This document shows positions 51,265 to 61,433 of a stretch of 64,000 nucleotides of DNA, one piece after another. Source of the stretch: Promicromonospora umidemergens. Its GTDB lineage: Bacteria; Actinomycetota; Actinomycetes; Actinomycetales; Cellulomonadaceae. Location: the NCBI RefSeq assembly GCF_024171995.1, contig NZ_JAMTCT010000026.1:1-64000 (forward strand), written 5' to 3'. The position numbers and the translations under genes were made by a program. Every line of letters begins with the position of its first letter. Positions within the stretch are counted from its first letter, which is position 1. The notes below the pieces were generated by a model that saw only the letters and a list, made by a program, of their open reading frames with translations, had not been told where the DNA came from and did not search any database.

Positions 51265-52119
51265 ATGAGCGACGACGGCATACCCCAGTCCGGCCGCGGA
51301 TACCGCCGCGGCCCGGTGCTGCTGCGCGGGAACCAGATCCCGCAGACCACCACGGACCAGCGCCTCCTGGCGTCCGACCAGGAGACCGACTGGCTGCACA
51401 GCGACCCGTGGCGCGTGATGCGCATCCAGAGCGAGTTCGTCGAGGGCTTCGGTGCGCTCGCGGAGCTCGGGCCGGCGGTGTCGGTGTTCGGCTCGGCGCG
51501 GACCAAGCCGGACCACGAGGACTACCGGGCGGGGGAGACCGTGGGCCGGCTCCTGGTGGAGGCGGGGTACGCCGTCATCACGGGTGGTGGACCCGGCGTG
51601 ATGGAGGCCGCGAACAAGGGCGCCGCAGAGGCGGGCGGTACCTCGGTGGGCCTTGGTATCGAGCTGCCCTTCGAACAGGGCGTCAACGAGTTCGTGAATC
51701 TCGGCATCAACTTCCGGTACTTCTTCGCGCGAAAGACGATGTTCCTGAAGTACGCACAGGGATTCATCGTGATGCCGGGGGGATTCGGTACCTTCGACGA
51801 GCTCTTCGAGGCAGTCACTCTCGTTCAGACGCACAAGGTGACGCAGTTCCCGCTCGTCCTCGTGGGCAAGGACTACTGGGGCGGTCTCCTGGAGTGGATC
51901 CGGTCGACGGCGCTGACGCACGGCACCATCAGCGAGGCGGACCTCGACATCATGTATCTCACCGACGACCCCGCCGAGGCGGTGCGGCACGTCGTCGAGC
52001 GTGCCCACCAGATCGCGGCGGAGCAGGCGGCCCTGCAGGCGGCGGCCGCGGCGGAGCGCGCCACCGAGGAAGCGGCGCTCGAAGGGCCGGGGCTGCCGAG
52101 CACCCTCGGCGGCGCGTAG
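51265..52119 (+). CDS. LOG-family (TIGR00730) Rossmann-fold protein
   Basis: A 284-residue protein of the Lonely-Guy family. Motifs: SVFGSARTKPDHEDY, VITGGGPGVMEAANKGA, FFARKTMFLKYAQGFIVMPGGFGTFDELFEAVT (PGGxGTxxE). LOG enzymes release adenine-type bases from nucleoside 5'-monophosphates; the M. tuberculosis paralogue in the same context is Rv1205. The alanine-rich C-terminal helix (about 245-270) is an extension. TAGTTT ends 6 bp before the ATG. The folP-like gene follows without a gap. Confidence 0.9.
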   Translation: MSDDGIPQSGRGYRRGPVLLRGNQIPQTTTDQRLLASDQETDWLHSDPWRVMRIQSEFVEGFGALAELGPAVSVFGSARTKPDHEDYRAGETVGRLLVEAGYAVITGGGPGVMEAANKGAAEAGGTSVGLGIELPFEQGVNEFVNLGINFRYFFARKTMFLKYAQGFIVMPGGFGTFDELFEAVTLVQTHKVTQFPLVLVGKDYWGGLLEWIRSTALTHGTISEADLDIMYLTDDPAEAVRHVVERAHQIAAEQAALQAAAAAERATEEAALEGPGLPSTLGGA

Positions 52120-53061
52120 GTGGACGGTTCCGACGTCCTCGACCCGACCGTTCCGCAGGCTTCCGCGCCGTTGGTGCTGCGCGGGCGGGAGGTGGGCCGT
52201 GCGGGGCGCGCGGTGCGCCCCGTCGTGATGGCGGTCCTCAACCGCACCACCGACTCGTTCTACGCCCCCGCCCGGGTGCCGGACGACGCCGCGGCGCTTG
52301 ACGCGGCGGAGCGTGCGTTCGAGGCGGGTGCCGAGATCCTCGACGTCGGTGGCGTCCGGGCCGGCAACGGCTCGCCGGTGGACGAGGCGGAGGAGATCCG
52401 CCGTGTCGTCCCGTTCGTCGCGGCGGTCCGCCGCGCGGTGCCGGACCTGCTCGTCTCGGTCGACACCTGGCGAGCGGGCGTGGCCCGCGCGGCGATCGAC
52501 GCAGGGGCCGACCTGATCAACGACACCTGGGCCGGGCACGACCCGGGTCTCGTGGAGGTGGCGGGAGCGGCCGGCGTCGGCGTCGTCTGCTCCCACACGG
52601 GCGGAGCGACGCCACGCACGGACCCCTACCGCGTGGAGTACGGCCCATCGGCCGACGGGCGTGACGGGCTGCTGGCGGACGTCGTGGCGACCCTCCTGGC
52701 GGCCGCGGAGCGGGCCGTGGAGTGCGGGGTGCCGCGTGCGTCGGTGCTCGTGGACCCGACGCACGACTTCGGCAAGAACACCTGGCACTCCCTGCACCTG
52801 CTGCGGCGCACCGGCACATTGGCGGGGCTCGGATTCCCGCTGCTCATGGCGCTTTCCCGCAAAGACTTCGTGGGGGAGACGCTGGACCTTCCGCCCGAGG
52901 AGCGCCTCGAGGGAACGCTGGGTGCGACGGCGGTGGCCGCGTGGCTCGGTGCACGGGTCTTCCGGACCCATGACGTGGCCGCGACGCGACGTGTTCTCGA
53001 CCTCGTGGCGGCGGTCCGCGACGAGGCGCCACCGGCCGCGGCGCTGCGCGGACTTGGCTGA
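52120..53061 (+). CDS. Dihydropteroate synthase-like protein (FolP2 type)
   Basis: A 313-residue TIM-barrel protein of the DHPS family. Pterin-binding motifs are recognisable but altered: VMAVLNRTTDSFYAPARV instead of N-x-T-P-D-S-F-S-D-G, EILDVGGVRAGNGSPV instead of GGES-TRPG, and SVDTWRAGVARAA, LINDTWAGHD, VLVDPTHDFGKNTWH, LLMALSRKDFVGE. M. tuberculosis FolP2 (Rv1207), in the same gene order, lacks DHPS activity, so folate synthesis should not be assumed. GTG start directly after the LOG stop; part of the same operon. Confidence 0.8.
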   Translation: MDGSDVLDPTVPQASAPLVLRGREVGRAGRAVRPVVMAVLNRTTDSFYAPARVPDDAAALDAAERAFEAGAEILDVGGVRAGNGSPVDEAEEIRRVVPFVAAVRRAVPDLLVSVDTWRAGVARAAIDAGADLINDTWAGHDPGLVEVAGAAGVGVVCSHTGGATPRTDPYRVEYGPSADGRDGLLADVVATLLAAAERAVECGVPRASVLVDPTHDFGKNTWHSLHLLRRTGTLAGLGFPLLMALSRKDFVGETLDLPPEERLEGTLGATAVAAWLGARVFRTHDVAATRRVLDLVAAVRDEAPPAAALRGLG

Positions 53062-53078
53062 TCCGACGAAGGGCGACG

Positions 53079-53110
53079 AATTGGCGCGTGGAAAGTAAGA
53101 GGCGCCAATT
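53079..53110. promoter_or_regulatory. Inverted repeat upstream of the DUF3117 gene
   Basis: Perfect 9-bp arms AATTGGCGC / GCGCCAATT with a 14-nt spacer. TAGAAT (53115-53120), a good -10 hexamer, begins 4 bp after it, so the dyad covers the -35 region of the likely DUF3117 promoter. It may be an operator or the terminator of the upstream operon. Confidence 0.5.
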
Positions 53111-53194
53111 GAACTAGAATGTGTCTGTGCCCTCGGCGTTCGCCGGGAACATGAATGCTGCTACACACCGGACAACGGAATGGGAGAGCCACAC

Positions 53195-53362
53195 ATGGCT
53201 GCGATGAAGCCGCGAACGGGTGACGGACCGCTCGAGGTCACCAAGGAGGGGCGCGGCATCGTCATGCGTGTGCCGCTCGAGGGCGGCGGTCGGCTCGTCG
53301 TCGAGCTCAACGCGACCGAGGCAAGCGAGCTCGGCGACGCTCTCCAGACCGTCGTCGGCTGA
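53195..53362 (+). CDS. DUF3117-family small protein
   Basis: A 55-residue protein (MAAMKPRTGDGPLEVTKEGRG, ending ELGDALQTVVG) of a family nearly universal in actinobacteria (M. tuberculosis Rv1211). It is probably a small beta-rich cytoplasmic protein; no activity is known. The ATG at 53195 follows GGGAGAG. It has its own promoter region with TAGAAT at 53115. The 140 bp beyond its stop contain only a GC-rich palindromic patch (around 53380-53425). Confidence 0.9.
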   Translation: MAAMKPRTGDGPLEVTKEGRGIVMRVPLEGGGRLVVELNATEASELGDALQTVVG

Positions 53363-53502
53363 GCCGGAGATGTAGCGCAGGCTGCGGGCCGCAGCGAAGC
53401 AAGGCACGCGCCCGTAGCGGAGCCGCATGTTCAGCCGATACGGATAGAGCCTGAGTCTGGGGTCTCCCGGTCGTCCGTCGCGCGAACCGGCCAATCGGCA
53501 GG

Positions 53503-54153
53503 TCAGCGGCGGACGGCCAGCAGCAACCCGTCTCCGCTGGGCAGCATGGCAGGCAGGACCCGCTCGTCGTTCCGCAGCGTCCGGCCCACCTCACGAACCA
53601 CGGTGGTGAGCTCGTCGCGGCGGGCAGGATCCGCCACCCGGTCCCGCAGCAGGGCGCCGTCGACGGCGAGCACGCCGCCCGGTCGCAGCAGGCGCAGAGC
53701 CTCGTTGACGTACTCCGGGTAGCCGAGCGGGTCGCTCGCAACCAGCACCAGGTCGTAGGCGCCGTCGGCGAGCCGGGGCAGCACGTCCCCCGGGCGACCA
53801 GGGATGATCCGGGTCCGCTGAGGAGCTACGCGGTCCTCGGTGAACGCCGTGCGAGCGGCCCGCTGGTGCTCCACCTCCCGGTCGATGGTGGTGAGCTGGC
53901 CGTCGAGCGGCATGCCGCGCAGCAGCCAGAGGGCCGCTACCCCGGCGCCGGTACCGACCTCCACCACGGCGTGCGCGTTCGTGGCGGCGGCGAGCACCCG
54001 CAGCACCGCTCCGACACCGGGGAGGACCGCCGGGCAGCCCAGCTCGGAGGCGCGTTCGCGGGCGCGCAGGAGCACCTCGTCCTCAGGGACGAAAGCCTCG
54101 CTGTAGACCCAGGCCGCGACCTTGCCGTGGCCGGACGGCTCCGCTGTGCTGAT
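53503..54153 (-). CDS. O-methyltransferase (Rv1220c type), possible ATC start
   Basis: A 216-residue class I methyltransferase of the catechol-O-methyltransferase-like family: [19 protein letters not shown] (SAM motif I), [51 protein letters not shown]. It corresponds in position to M. tuberculosis Rv1220c beside sigE. No ATG, GTG or TTG lies at a sensible place: an in-frame ATC at 54153 has GGAGG 5 nt upstream and gives the family length. The upstream ATG alternatives would overlap the sigE promoter. Divergent from sigE. Confidence 0.8.
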   Translation of the reverse strand: MSTAEPSGHGKVAAWVYSEAFVPEDEVLLRARERASELGCPAVLPGVGAVLRVLAAATNAHAVVEVGTGAGVAALWLLRGMPLDGQLTTIDREVEHQRAARTAFTEDRVAPQRTRIIPGRPGDVLPRLADGAYDLVLVASDPLGYPEYVNEALRLLRPGGVLAVDGALLRDRVADPARRDELTTVVREVGRTLRNDERVLPAMLPSGDGLLLAVRR

Positions 54154-54215
54154 GGTTGCCTCCGCTGAACTCGTACAGATGTGTGCATCCCGTGCGGCGT
54201 CAGGGTACAGCCAGT

Positions 54216-54241
54216 GGGAACGACTGGGCATGCACGTACGT
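54216..54241 (+). promoter_or_regulatory. SigE-type ECF promoter upstream of sigE
   Basis: GGAAC (54216-54220) and CGTT (54238-54241), 17 bp apart, match the ECF sigma-E promoter pattern (GGAAC - 15 to 18 bp - CGTT), suggesting autoregulation. The -10 lies 10 bp before the ATG, so the leader would be very short and exclude part of the GAGAGGA ribosome site; a second promoter may exist. Confidence 0.4.
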
Positions 54242-54251
54242 TGAGAGGACG

Positions 54252-54854
54252 ATGACTTCTGTGAGCACTCGCGCAGCAGACCCGAGCGCGTCGGTACCCT
54301 CTGGGGCCGACGCCGTCGACATGCCTTGGCAGCCACCGAGCTGGGAAGAGATCGTGCGTGAGCACTCAGCTCGCGTCTATCGGCTTGCCTACCGGCTGAC
54401 CGGCAACAAACAAGATGCCGAGGACCTCACGCAGGAGACCTTCATCCGGGTGTTCCGTTCGTTGTCCAGCTACACGCCGGGCACGTTCGAGGGCTGGCTG
54501 CACCGCATCACCACCAACCTGTTCCTGGACGGCGCACGCCGCAAGAAGCGCATCCGCATGGAGGCGATGGGTGACGATGACGGACACGTAGCCGACACAC
54601 GAGAGTTCGGTCGCCCGGAGCGCGGGTACGAGCACGCCAACCTGGACCAGGACGTGCAGCGGGCGCTCGACGCCCTGCGTCCCGAGTACCGCGCCGCCGT
54701 CGTGCTGTGCGACATCGAGGGCCTGAGCTACGAGGAGATCGCCGTGACCCTTGGCGTCAAGCTCGGAACCGTGCGTTCCCGCATCCACCGGGCCCGCGCC
54801 CAGCTCCGCGACGCATTGGAGCACCTGGCGCCCACGCGCGGGGGCGTGCGATGA
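54252..54854 (+). CDS. sigE: ECF RNA polymerase sigma factor SigE
   Basis: A 200-residue ECF sigma factor for envelope stress. Region 2 (about 35-105): [37 protein letters not shown]. Region 4 (about 140-195): [44 protein letters not shown]. The neighbours (anti-sigma factor, HtrA, TatB, divergent methyltransferase) are those of M. tuberculosis sigE (Rv1221). The ATG at 54252 follows GAGAGGA. Its stop overlaps the anti-sigma start (ATGA), coupling their synthesis. Confidence 0.93.
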   Translation: MTSVSTRAADPSASVPSGADAVDMPWQPPSWEEIVREHSARVYRLAYRLTGNKQDAEDLTQETFIRVFRSLSSYTPGTFEGWLHRITTNLFLDGARRKKRIRMEAMGDDDGHVADTREFGRPERGYEHANLDQDVQRALDALRPEYRAAVVLCDIEGLSYEEIAVTLGVKLGTVRSRIHRARAQLRDALEHLAPTRGGVR

Positions 54855-55801
54855 GCCACCTCGGAGACCTGGTCAGTGCGCTGGCCGACGGCCAGCTCTC
54901 GCCCGCCGAGACCGAGCGGGCGCTCTCTCACGTGACTATGTGCCGCCTGTGCGCCCGCGAGCTGGACTCGGCTCGTGCGGCCCGGCGTGCGCTCTCCTCG
55001 GCCGCCGACGTGGTGCCCGACCCGGCCCTCACCGCGCGCCTGATGGCGCTCCAGGCGAGCATCCCGCCCACCGATGAGGACCCGCTGCGCCGTCCGTTCC
55101 TCGGCCCCGACCCGCTGTCCGTGCCGATGTGGCAGGCCGGGGCGTTCGACGGCGTGGACGGGTTCGACGGCAGGCTCGACCGGCCCGCGCGGCGTCGTCG
55201 GGCCGCGCGGTTCACCGCGCTCGGTGTCGGTGGGGCCGGCGTGCTGGGGCTGGCGCTCTTCACGCTCGGCGACGTCCCGGTGGTGTCCCCGCAGCTTTCC
55301 GCGCAGACCAGCATGACCATGCTGGGTCGCACGGGCCCGGACACGACGGCGGCGGGCCAGGACGTGCTCGCCACGCTCGACGTCGCTCCCGACCAGCTCA
55401 CGCCCGCCGCGCTCGACTGGGCTGCGGACAACGGCTGGGCGGCGCCCTCCGACCTGCCCGACGGGTACAGGGTCTCGGCGATGCGCCTGGTGGGCGAGCA
55501 GGGCCAGACGCTGGAGATCGACCTCGTCGGCCCGTCGGGCCACGCGGTGGTCCGCGAACGCCCGGGGCAGCTGGCCCAGAACGGCTCCGCCGCGCTCGGT
55601 GAGGTCCAGGTGCTGGCCTCCGAACCCGCCCATGTGGCGTGGCAGTCCGATGACATGGTGGTCGACGTCGTGGCCGACGCGCCGGAGGAGGTGCTGACCG
55701 ACCTCGTGGCATCGTTCGGTGAGCATGGCTACGATGCCGGGGTCCTGCCCCGCATCGCCCGCGGGTGGCACACCGTGACAGGAGCCATCGAAAGCCCATG
55801 A
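54851..55801 (+). CDS. Membrane-anchored zinc-type anti-sigma factor (RseA-like)
   Basis: A 316-residue protein. The N-terminal anti-sigma domain has the H-x3-C-x2-C motif (H27, C31, C34 in [12 protein letters not shown]). A single helix (121-140, [19 protein letters not shown]) follows a basic stretch. Residues 145-316 lie outside the membrane and may sense signals ([21 protein letters not shown] resembles MucB/RseB-type pieces). It should hold SigE inactive until zinc-site oxidation or proteolysis. M. tuberculosis RseA is shorter and soluble, so this version differs. Overlaps sigE and htrA at both ends. Confidence 0.85.
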   Translation: MSHLGDLVSALADGQLSPAETERALSHVTMCRLCARELDSARAARRALSSAADVVPDPALTARLMALQASIPPTDEDPLRRPFLGPDPLSVPMWQAGAFDGVDGFDGRLDRPARRRRAARFTALGVGGAGVLGLALFTLGDVPVVSPQLSAQTSMTMLGRTGPDTTAAGQDVLATLDVAPDQLTPAALDWAADNGWAAPSDLPDGYRVSAMRLVGEQGQTLEIDLVGPSGHAVVRERPGQLAQNGSAALGEVQVLASEPAHVAWQSDDMVVDVVADAPEEVLTDLVASFGEHGYDAGVLPRIARGWHTVTGAIESP

Positions 55802-57201
55802 CCGACGAGAACCCGTTCGCGCCGCCCACGCCGCGTGCAGCAGTGCCGTCCGCGAACGAGCCGAAGACGCCGGCCGCGGCTCCCCGACCCGAACCCACGC
55901 CCGATCCCGATCCCGAGACCGGCCCGCCTGCCGAGGGGCCTGTCGGGCAGCGCACCGCGCAGCTCCCGACGTCGGGCTACCTGACCACACTGCCCGCTCC
56001 GCCCCCAGCCGGGTCGGAGACGCCGCGCGCCTACACCCCCCACCCGGCCCCGCACGTGCCCGGATCGCACGCCACGCAGCCGGCGTCCCGGTCCAGGCGC
56101 GGCGGGATCGGTGCGCGCGCGGTGTCCGGCGTCGTGCTGCTGGGCCTGCTGGCGGGTGCGGGCGGCGGCGTCGCCGCCTTCGGCCTGCTGGACGGACAGG
56201 ACGCGGTGCGCCCGGCGGACGCCGCCCTGCCGAGGCCCGCGGGCGGCGCCGACCCGGTGCAGCGCCCCGAGGGCTCCGTGGCTGCCATCGCCGCCGCGGC
56301 GCTGCCGAGCGTGGTCTCGATCGAGGTGCGGGCCCGGCAGGGCGTCGCTACGGGATCGGGAATGATCCTCAAGGCTGACGGCTACATCCTGACGAACAAC
56401 CACGTGGTCGCGGAGGCGGCATCGGGGGCGGACGTCACCGTGACGTTCTCCGACGGCCACGAGCAGCCCGCCGAGCTCGTCGGTGCGACGCCCGACTACG
56501 ATCTCGCGGTGATCCGGGTCGAGGAGAAGGGCCTGGAGCCGCTGGTGCTCGGCGACTCCGACGACGTCGTCGTCGGTGACGCGGTGCTCGCCGTCGGCTC
56601 ACCGCTCGGCCTTGAGGCTACTGTCACCACCGGGATCGTCAGCGCGCTGCACCGCCCGGTGAAGGCGGGCGAGGCCGCAGAGGCCGCGTTCATCGACGCC
56701 ATCCAGACGGACGCAGCCATCAACCCCGGCAACTCTGGCGGGCCGCTCGTGAACTCCGCCGGCGAGGTGATCGGCATCAACTCGGCCATCGCGCAGGGGC
56801 CGGGCACCGCAGCCGCGACCGGCAACATCGGCCTGGGCTTCGCCATCCCGTCCAACCAGGCGCGGCACACCGCCGAGCAGCTCATCGAGACGGGCACCGC
56901 GACGTTCCCGATCATCGGTGTGCTGCTCGACCCCAGCTATCAGGGCGAGGGCGTGCAGGTGTCCCAGGAGGCGCAGCAGGGCACGCCGGCCGTCACGCCA
57001 GGCGGCCCCGCCGACCAGGCAGGCATCGAGGCGGGCGACGTGATCCTCTCGATCGACGGCCGCCCGGTCTCGGTGGCCGACGAGCTCATCGTCGCCATCC
57101 GGGCCAAGGCCCCCGGTGAACCGGTGACGCTCAACGTGCGCTCCGGTGGCGACGAGCGCGACGTCCGCGTGGTCCTCGAAGAGCAGTCGAGCGGCCAGTG
57201 A
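55798..57201 (+). CDS. htrA: HtrA/DegP-type membrane serine protease with PDZ domain
   Basis: A 467-residue protease. Residues 1-105 are a proline-rich cytoplasmic part, 108-131 a transmembrane helix, 160-355 the trypsin-like domain with catalytic H202 (TNNHVV), D235 (DYDLAVI) and S313 (GNSGGPL), and 370-460 a PDZ domain (GGPADQAGIEAGDVILSIDGRPV). It degrades damaged exported proteins and can take part in SigE control. It starts 4 nt inside the anti-sigma gene, so the operon is sigE-rseA-htrA-(tatB). Confidence 0.93.
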   Translation: MTDENPFAPPTPRAAVPSANEPKTPAAAPRPEPTPDPDPETGPPAEGPVGQRTAQLPTSGYLTTLPAPPPAGSETPRAYTPHPAPHVPGSHATQPASRSRRGGIGARAVSGVVLLGLLAGAGGGVAAFGLLDGQDAVRPADAALPRPAGGADPVQRPEGSVAAIAAAALPSVVSIEVRARQGVATGSGMILKADGYILTNNHVVAEAASGADVTVTFSDGHEQPAELVGATPDYDLAVIRVEEKGLEPLVLGDSDDVVVGDAVLAVGSPLGLEATVTTGIVSALHRPVKAGEAAEAAFIDAIQTDAAINPGNSGGPLVNSAGEVIGINSAIAQGPGTAAATGNIGLGFAIPSNQARHTAEQLIETGTATFPIIGVLLDPSYQGEGVQVSQEAQQGTPAVTPGGPADQAGIEAGDVILSIDGRPVSVADELIVAIRAKAPGEPVTLNVRSGGDERDVRVVLEEQSSGQ

Positions 57202-57256
57202 ACCGGGTTCATCCGGCGTTCTCCGAGCGGTCCCGCGACACGAGTAGGCTCTGAGC

Positions 57257-59293
<2,037 letters not shown>

Positions 59294-59613
59294 CCGTCGC
59301 TGGGTCGGTCGAGCGGAGTCGCGGGCCTGCCGGGCGGGTTCCCGAGCCTGCCGGGCTCGCCGAACCGCAGGTTGGCCGTCACCGGGCTCGCCGAACCGCA
59401 ACAGACGCGTGCTCTGGGTGCCCGATCCACGTGTACCTATCGGCTCGGCCGGTAAGACGACCGCCAAGGTGCGGTTCGACCTGCTCGATGACGACCAACG
59501 TGCGGCTCGACCCTGTTCGAAGTCCGCTGACGTGCGGTTCGACGGGCGTCCGGCGCGTTCGCCGGGACGATCCAAGTGTGCCGTCGGGCTCGGTGCCGTC
59601 TAGTGTCAGCCGG
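59294..59613. repeat. Periodic repeat cluster in non-coding DNA
   Basis: 320 bp without a gene. CCGGGCTCGCCGAACCGCA occurs exactly twice, 31 bp apart (59351 and 59382). GTGCGGTTCGAC occurs at 59469 and 59532 and as GTGCGGCTCGAC at 59500, spacing 31 and 32 bp. All five share the core TGCGG(T/C)TCG, two on the minus strand and three on the plus strand, phased by three helical turns. A degraded copy may precede 59351. TAGTGT (59601-59606) is a possible -10 for the next gene. Confidence 0.85.
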
Positions 59614-60522
59614 ATGAAGCGGCTGCTCGAGCTGGGGAAGGCGGCCTGGGCGCGCTGGGAGGCGACCCGGCCAGGCCGCACGCTGAGCCGGTTCAACACC
59701 GCGAACGGCGCGGTACTGAGCGGCGGCATGGCGTATGCGGCGCTGTTCTCGCTCTTCGCTGCCCTCGCCATCGGCTACACGGTGTTCATCCGGGTGCTCG
59801 GCGGCGACGCGAACCTGCGTGACGCGGTGCTGGCCCAGGTGGACACCTGGGTGCCGGGCCTGGTCGACACCGGGAGCGGGGGCGTGCTCTCGCCGTCGGA
59901 CCTCGTGCTCGCCACGGGCCTGAGCTGGACGTCGATCGTGGCAGCGGCTGTGCTGCTCTGGTCGGCCACGAACTTCATGGGTGCGCTGCGCTCGTCGGTG
60001 CGGGCGATGTTCGGCGAGACGGAGAGCGCGGGCAACCCGCTGACGGACCGACTGCGGCAGGTCCTGGGCTTCGTGCTGCTCGGGGCAGGCATGCTGATCA
60101 CCGCGGGTACGAGCGTGGCGGTCTCGGCGGCCGTGCCGTGGACGCTGGGCCTGGTCGGCCTGGGTGAGGGGGCCGGCTGGGGGGTCCGTGGGGTGGGCCT
60201 GTTCCTGGCCGTGCTGCTCGACACCGGCGTGGTCGCGGCTGTGATCCGGTTCGTAGGCGGTGTGCGCCCACCGCGGCGTGATCTGCTGCTCGGCGCCCTG
60301 GCCGTCGGCATCGTGGCGGGCGGACTACGCCTCCTCGGCGCCGAGATCATCGCGAGCACCGCCTCCCGCAACGCCCTGCTGGCCTCGTTCGCCGTGGTGA
60401 TCACGGTCCTGGTCCTGGTCAACGTCCTGGCCCGAGTGCTGCTCCTGGCCAGCGCCTGGATGTCGAACCCCGACCGGGACAACCCAGACCCCGACTCCCC
60501 CGCCCCGGCGAGCGCCGCCTGA
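59614..60522 (+). CDS. YihY/BrkB-family inner-membrane protein
   Basis: A 302-residue membrane protein with about six helices: GMAYAALFSLFAALAIGYTVFI (with the family's A-x-A-L-F-S motif), WTSIVAAAVLLWSATNFMGALR, VLGFVLLGAGMLITAGTSVAV, GLFLAVLLDTGVVAAVIRFV, LLGALAVGIVAGGLRLLG and VVITVLVLVNVLARVLLLASAW. Once annotated as RNase BN in error; true role unknown, perhaps envelope transport. ATG at 59614. Convergent with sdhB across a long hairpin. Confidence 0.88.
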   Translation: MKRLLELGKAAWARWEATRPGRTLSRFNTANGAVLSGGMAYAALFSLFAALAIGYTVFIRVLGGDANLRDAVLAQVDTWVPGLVDTGSGGVLSPSDLVLATGLSWTSIVAAAVLLWSATNFMGALRSSVRAMFGETESAGNPLTDRLRQVLGFVLLGAGMLITAGTSVAVSAAVPWTLGLVGLGEGAGWGVRGVGLFLAVLLDTGVVAAVIRFVGGVRPPRRDLLLGALAVGIVAGGLRLLGAEIIASTASRNALLASFAVVITVLVLVNVLARVLLLASAWMSNPDRDNPDPDSPAPASAA

Positions 60523-60555
60523 ACGAGCGTCGGTTGGGGCGCGCCGACAGCAGAG

Positions 60556-60653
60556 CCGCGGGCGGAAGGTAGGGGCGGCCGGCCGTAAAGCCGTAGCGGA
60601 GCGCCCCCTGGGGCGCGTGAGCGAGGCCGGCCGCCCCTACCATCCGCCCGCGG
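60556..60653. terminator. Compound long hairpin between yihY and sdhB
   Basis: Arms 60556-60584 and 60625-60653 (29 bp each) pair with one mismatch. The 40-nt loop contains a second hairpin, GCGCCCC-CT-GGGGCGC (60601-60616). Placed between two convergent genes and symmetric, it can terminate both; no T-tract. Confidence 0.75.
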
Positions 60654-60674
60654 CGGAGGAGGAACAACAAACGA

Positions 60675-61433
60675 TCAGAACGCGCGAGTAATCATTGCCC
60701 GCTTCACTTCCTGGATCGCCTTGGTGACCTCGATCCCACGAGGGCAAGCCTCGGTGCAGTTGAAGGTCGTGCGGCACCGCCACACGCCCTCCTTGTCGTT
60801 GAGGATCTCCAGGCGCTGCGACCCACCCTCGTCACGGCTGTCGAAGATGAAGCGGTGCGCGTTCACGATCGCGGCCGGGCCGAAGTACTGGCCGTCCGTC
60901 CAGAACACCGGGCAGGACGACGTGCACGCGGCGCACAGGATGCACTTGGTGGTGTCGTCGAACCGGGCGCGGTCCTCGGGGGACTGGTAGCGCTCCTTGG
61001 AGGGCTCGTTCCCCGTGGTGATGAGGAACGGCATGATCTCGCGGTAGGAGGCGAAGAACGGCTCCATGTCGACGACGAGGTCCTTGATCACGGGCAGGCC
61101 CTTGATGGGCTCGACGGTGATCGGCTTGTCCGGGTTGACGTCCTTGAGGAGCGTCTTGCACGCCAGGCGGTTGCGGCCGTTGATCCGCACCGCGTCCGAA
61201 CCGCAGACTCCGTGTGCGCAGGACCGGCGGAACGTGAGCGAACCGTCCATGTCCCACTTGATCTTGTGCAGGGCGTCGAGCACGCGGTCGGTGCCGTGGG
61301 CCTCGACCGTGAAGTCCTCCCAGGTGGACTCCTCGGACACCTCGGGGTTGAACCGCCGGACCCGCAGCGTGACCGTGAACGAGGGGATCTCGCCCGCGGA
61401 GGACGGTGCGGTGGCTTCGAGAGTGGCAGTCAT
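60675..61433 (-). CDS. sdhB: Succinate dehydrogenase iron-sulfur subunit
   Basis: A 252-residue subunit that carries electrons from the flavoprotein to quinone. N-terminal plant-type ferredoxin domain with 2Fe-2S ligands C72, C77, D80 and C92 (SCAHGVCGSD; an aspartate takes the usual cysteine position). C-terminal domain with C164, C167, C170, C174 (CILCAACTSSCP) and C220, C226, C230 (CRTTFNCTEACPRG) for the 4Fe-4S and 3Fe-4S clusters. Last gene of the operon; its ATG overlaps the sdhA stop by one base. Confidence 0.97.
   Translation of the reverse strand: MTATLEATAPSSAGEIPSFTVTLRVRRFNPEVSEESTWEDFTVEAHGTDRVLDALHKIKWDMDGSLTFRRSCAHGVCGSDAVRINGRNRLACKTLLKDVNPDKPITVEPIKGLPVIKDLVVDMEPFFASYREIMPFLITTGNEPSKERYQSPEDRARFDDTTKCILCAACTSSCPVFWTDGQYFGPAAIVNAHRFIFDSRDEGGSQRLEILNDKEGVWRCRTTFNCTEACPRGIEVTKAIQEVKRAMITRAF

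Noticed and set aside
50095-52971. 958-codon minus-strand frame opposite dapE, LOG and folP2-like genes
   Set aside because: Antisense to three well-supported genes; composition of a shadow frame.
59351-59543. CRISPR array
   Set aside because: Only two exact repeats per orientation, 12-19 bp units with 12-20 bp between, inconsistent orientation and no cas genes in the window.
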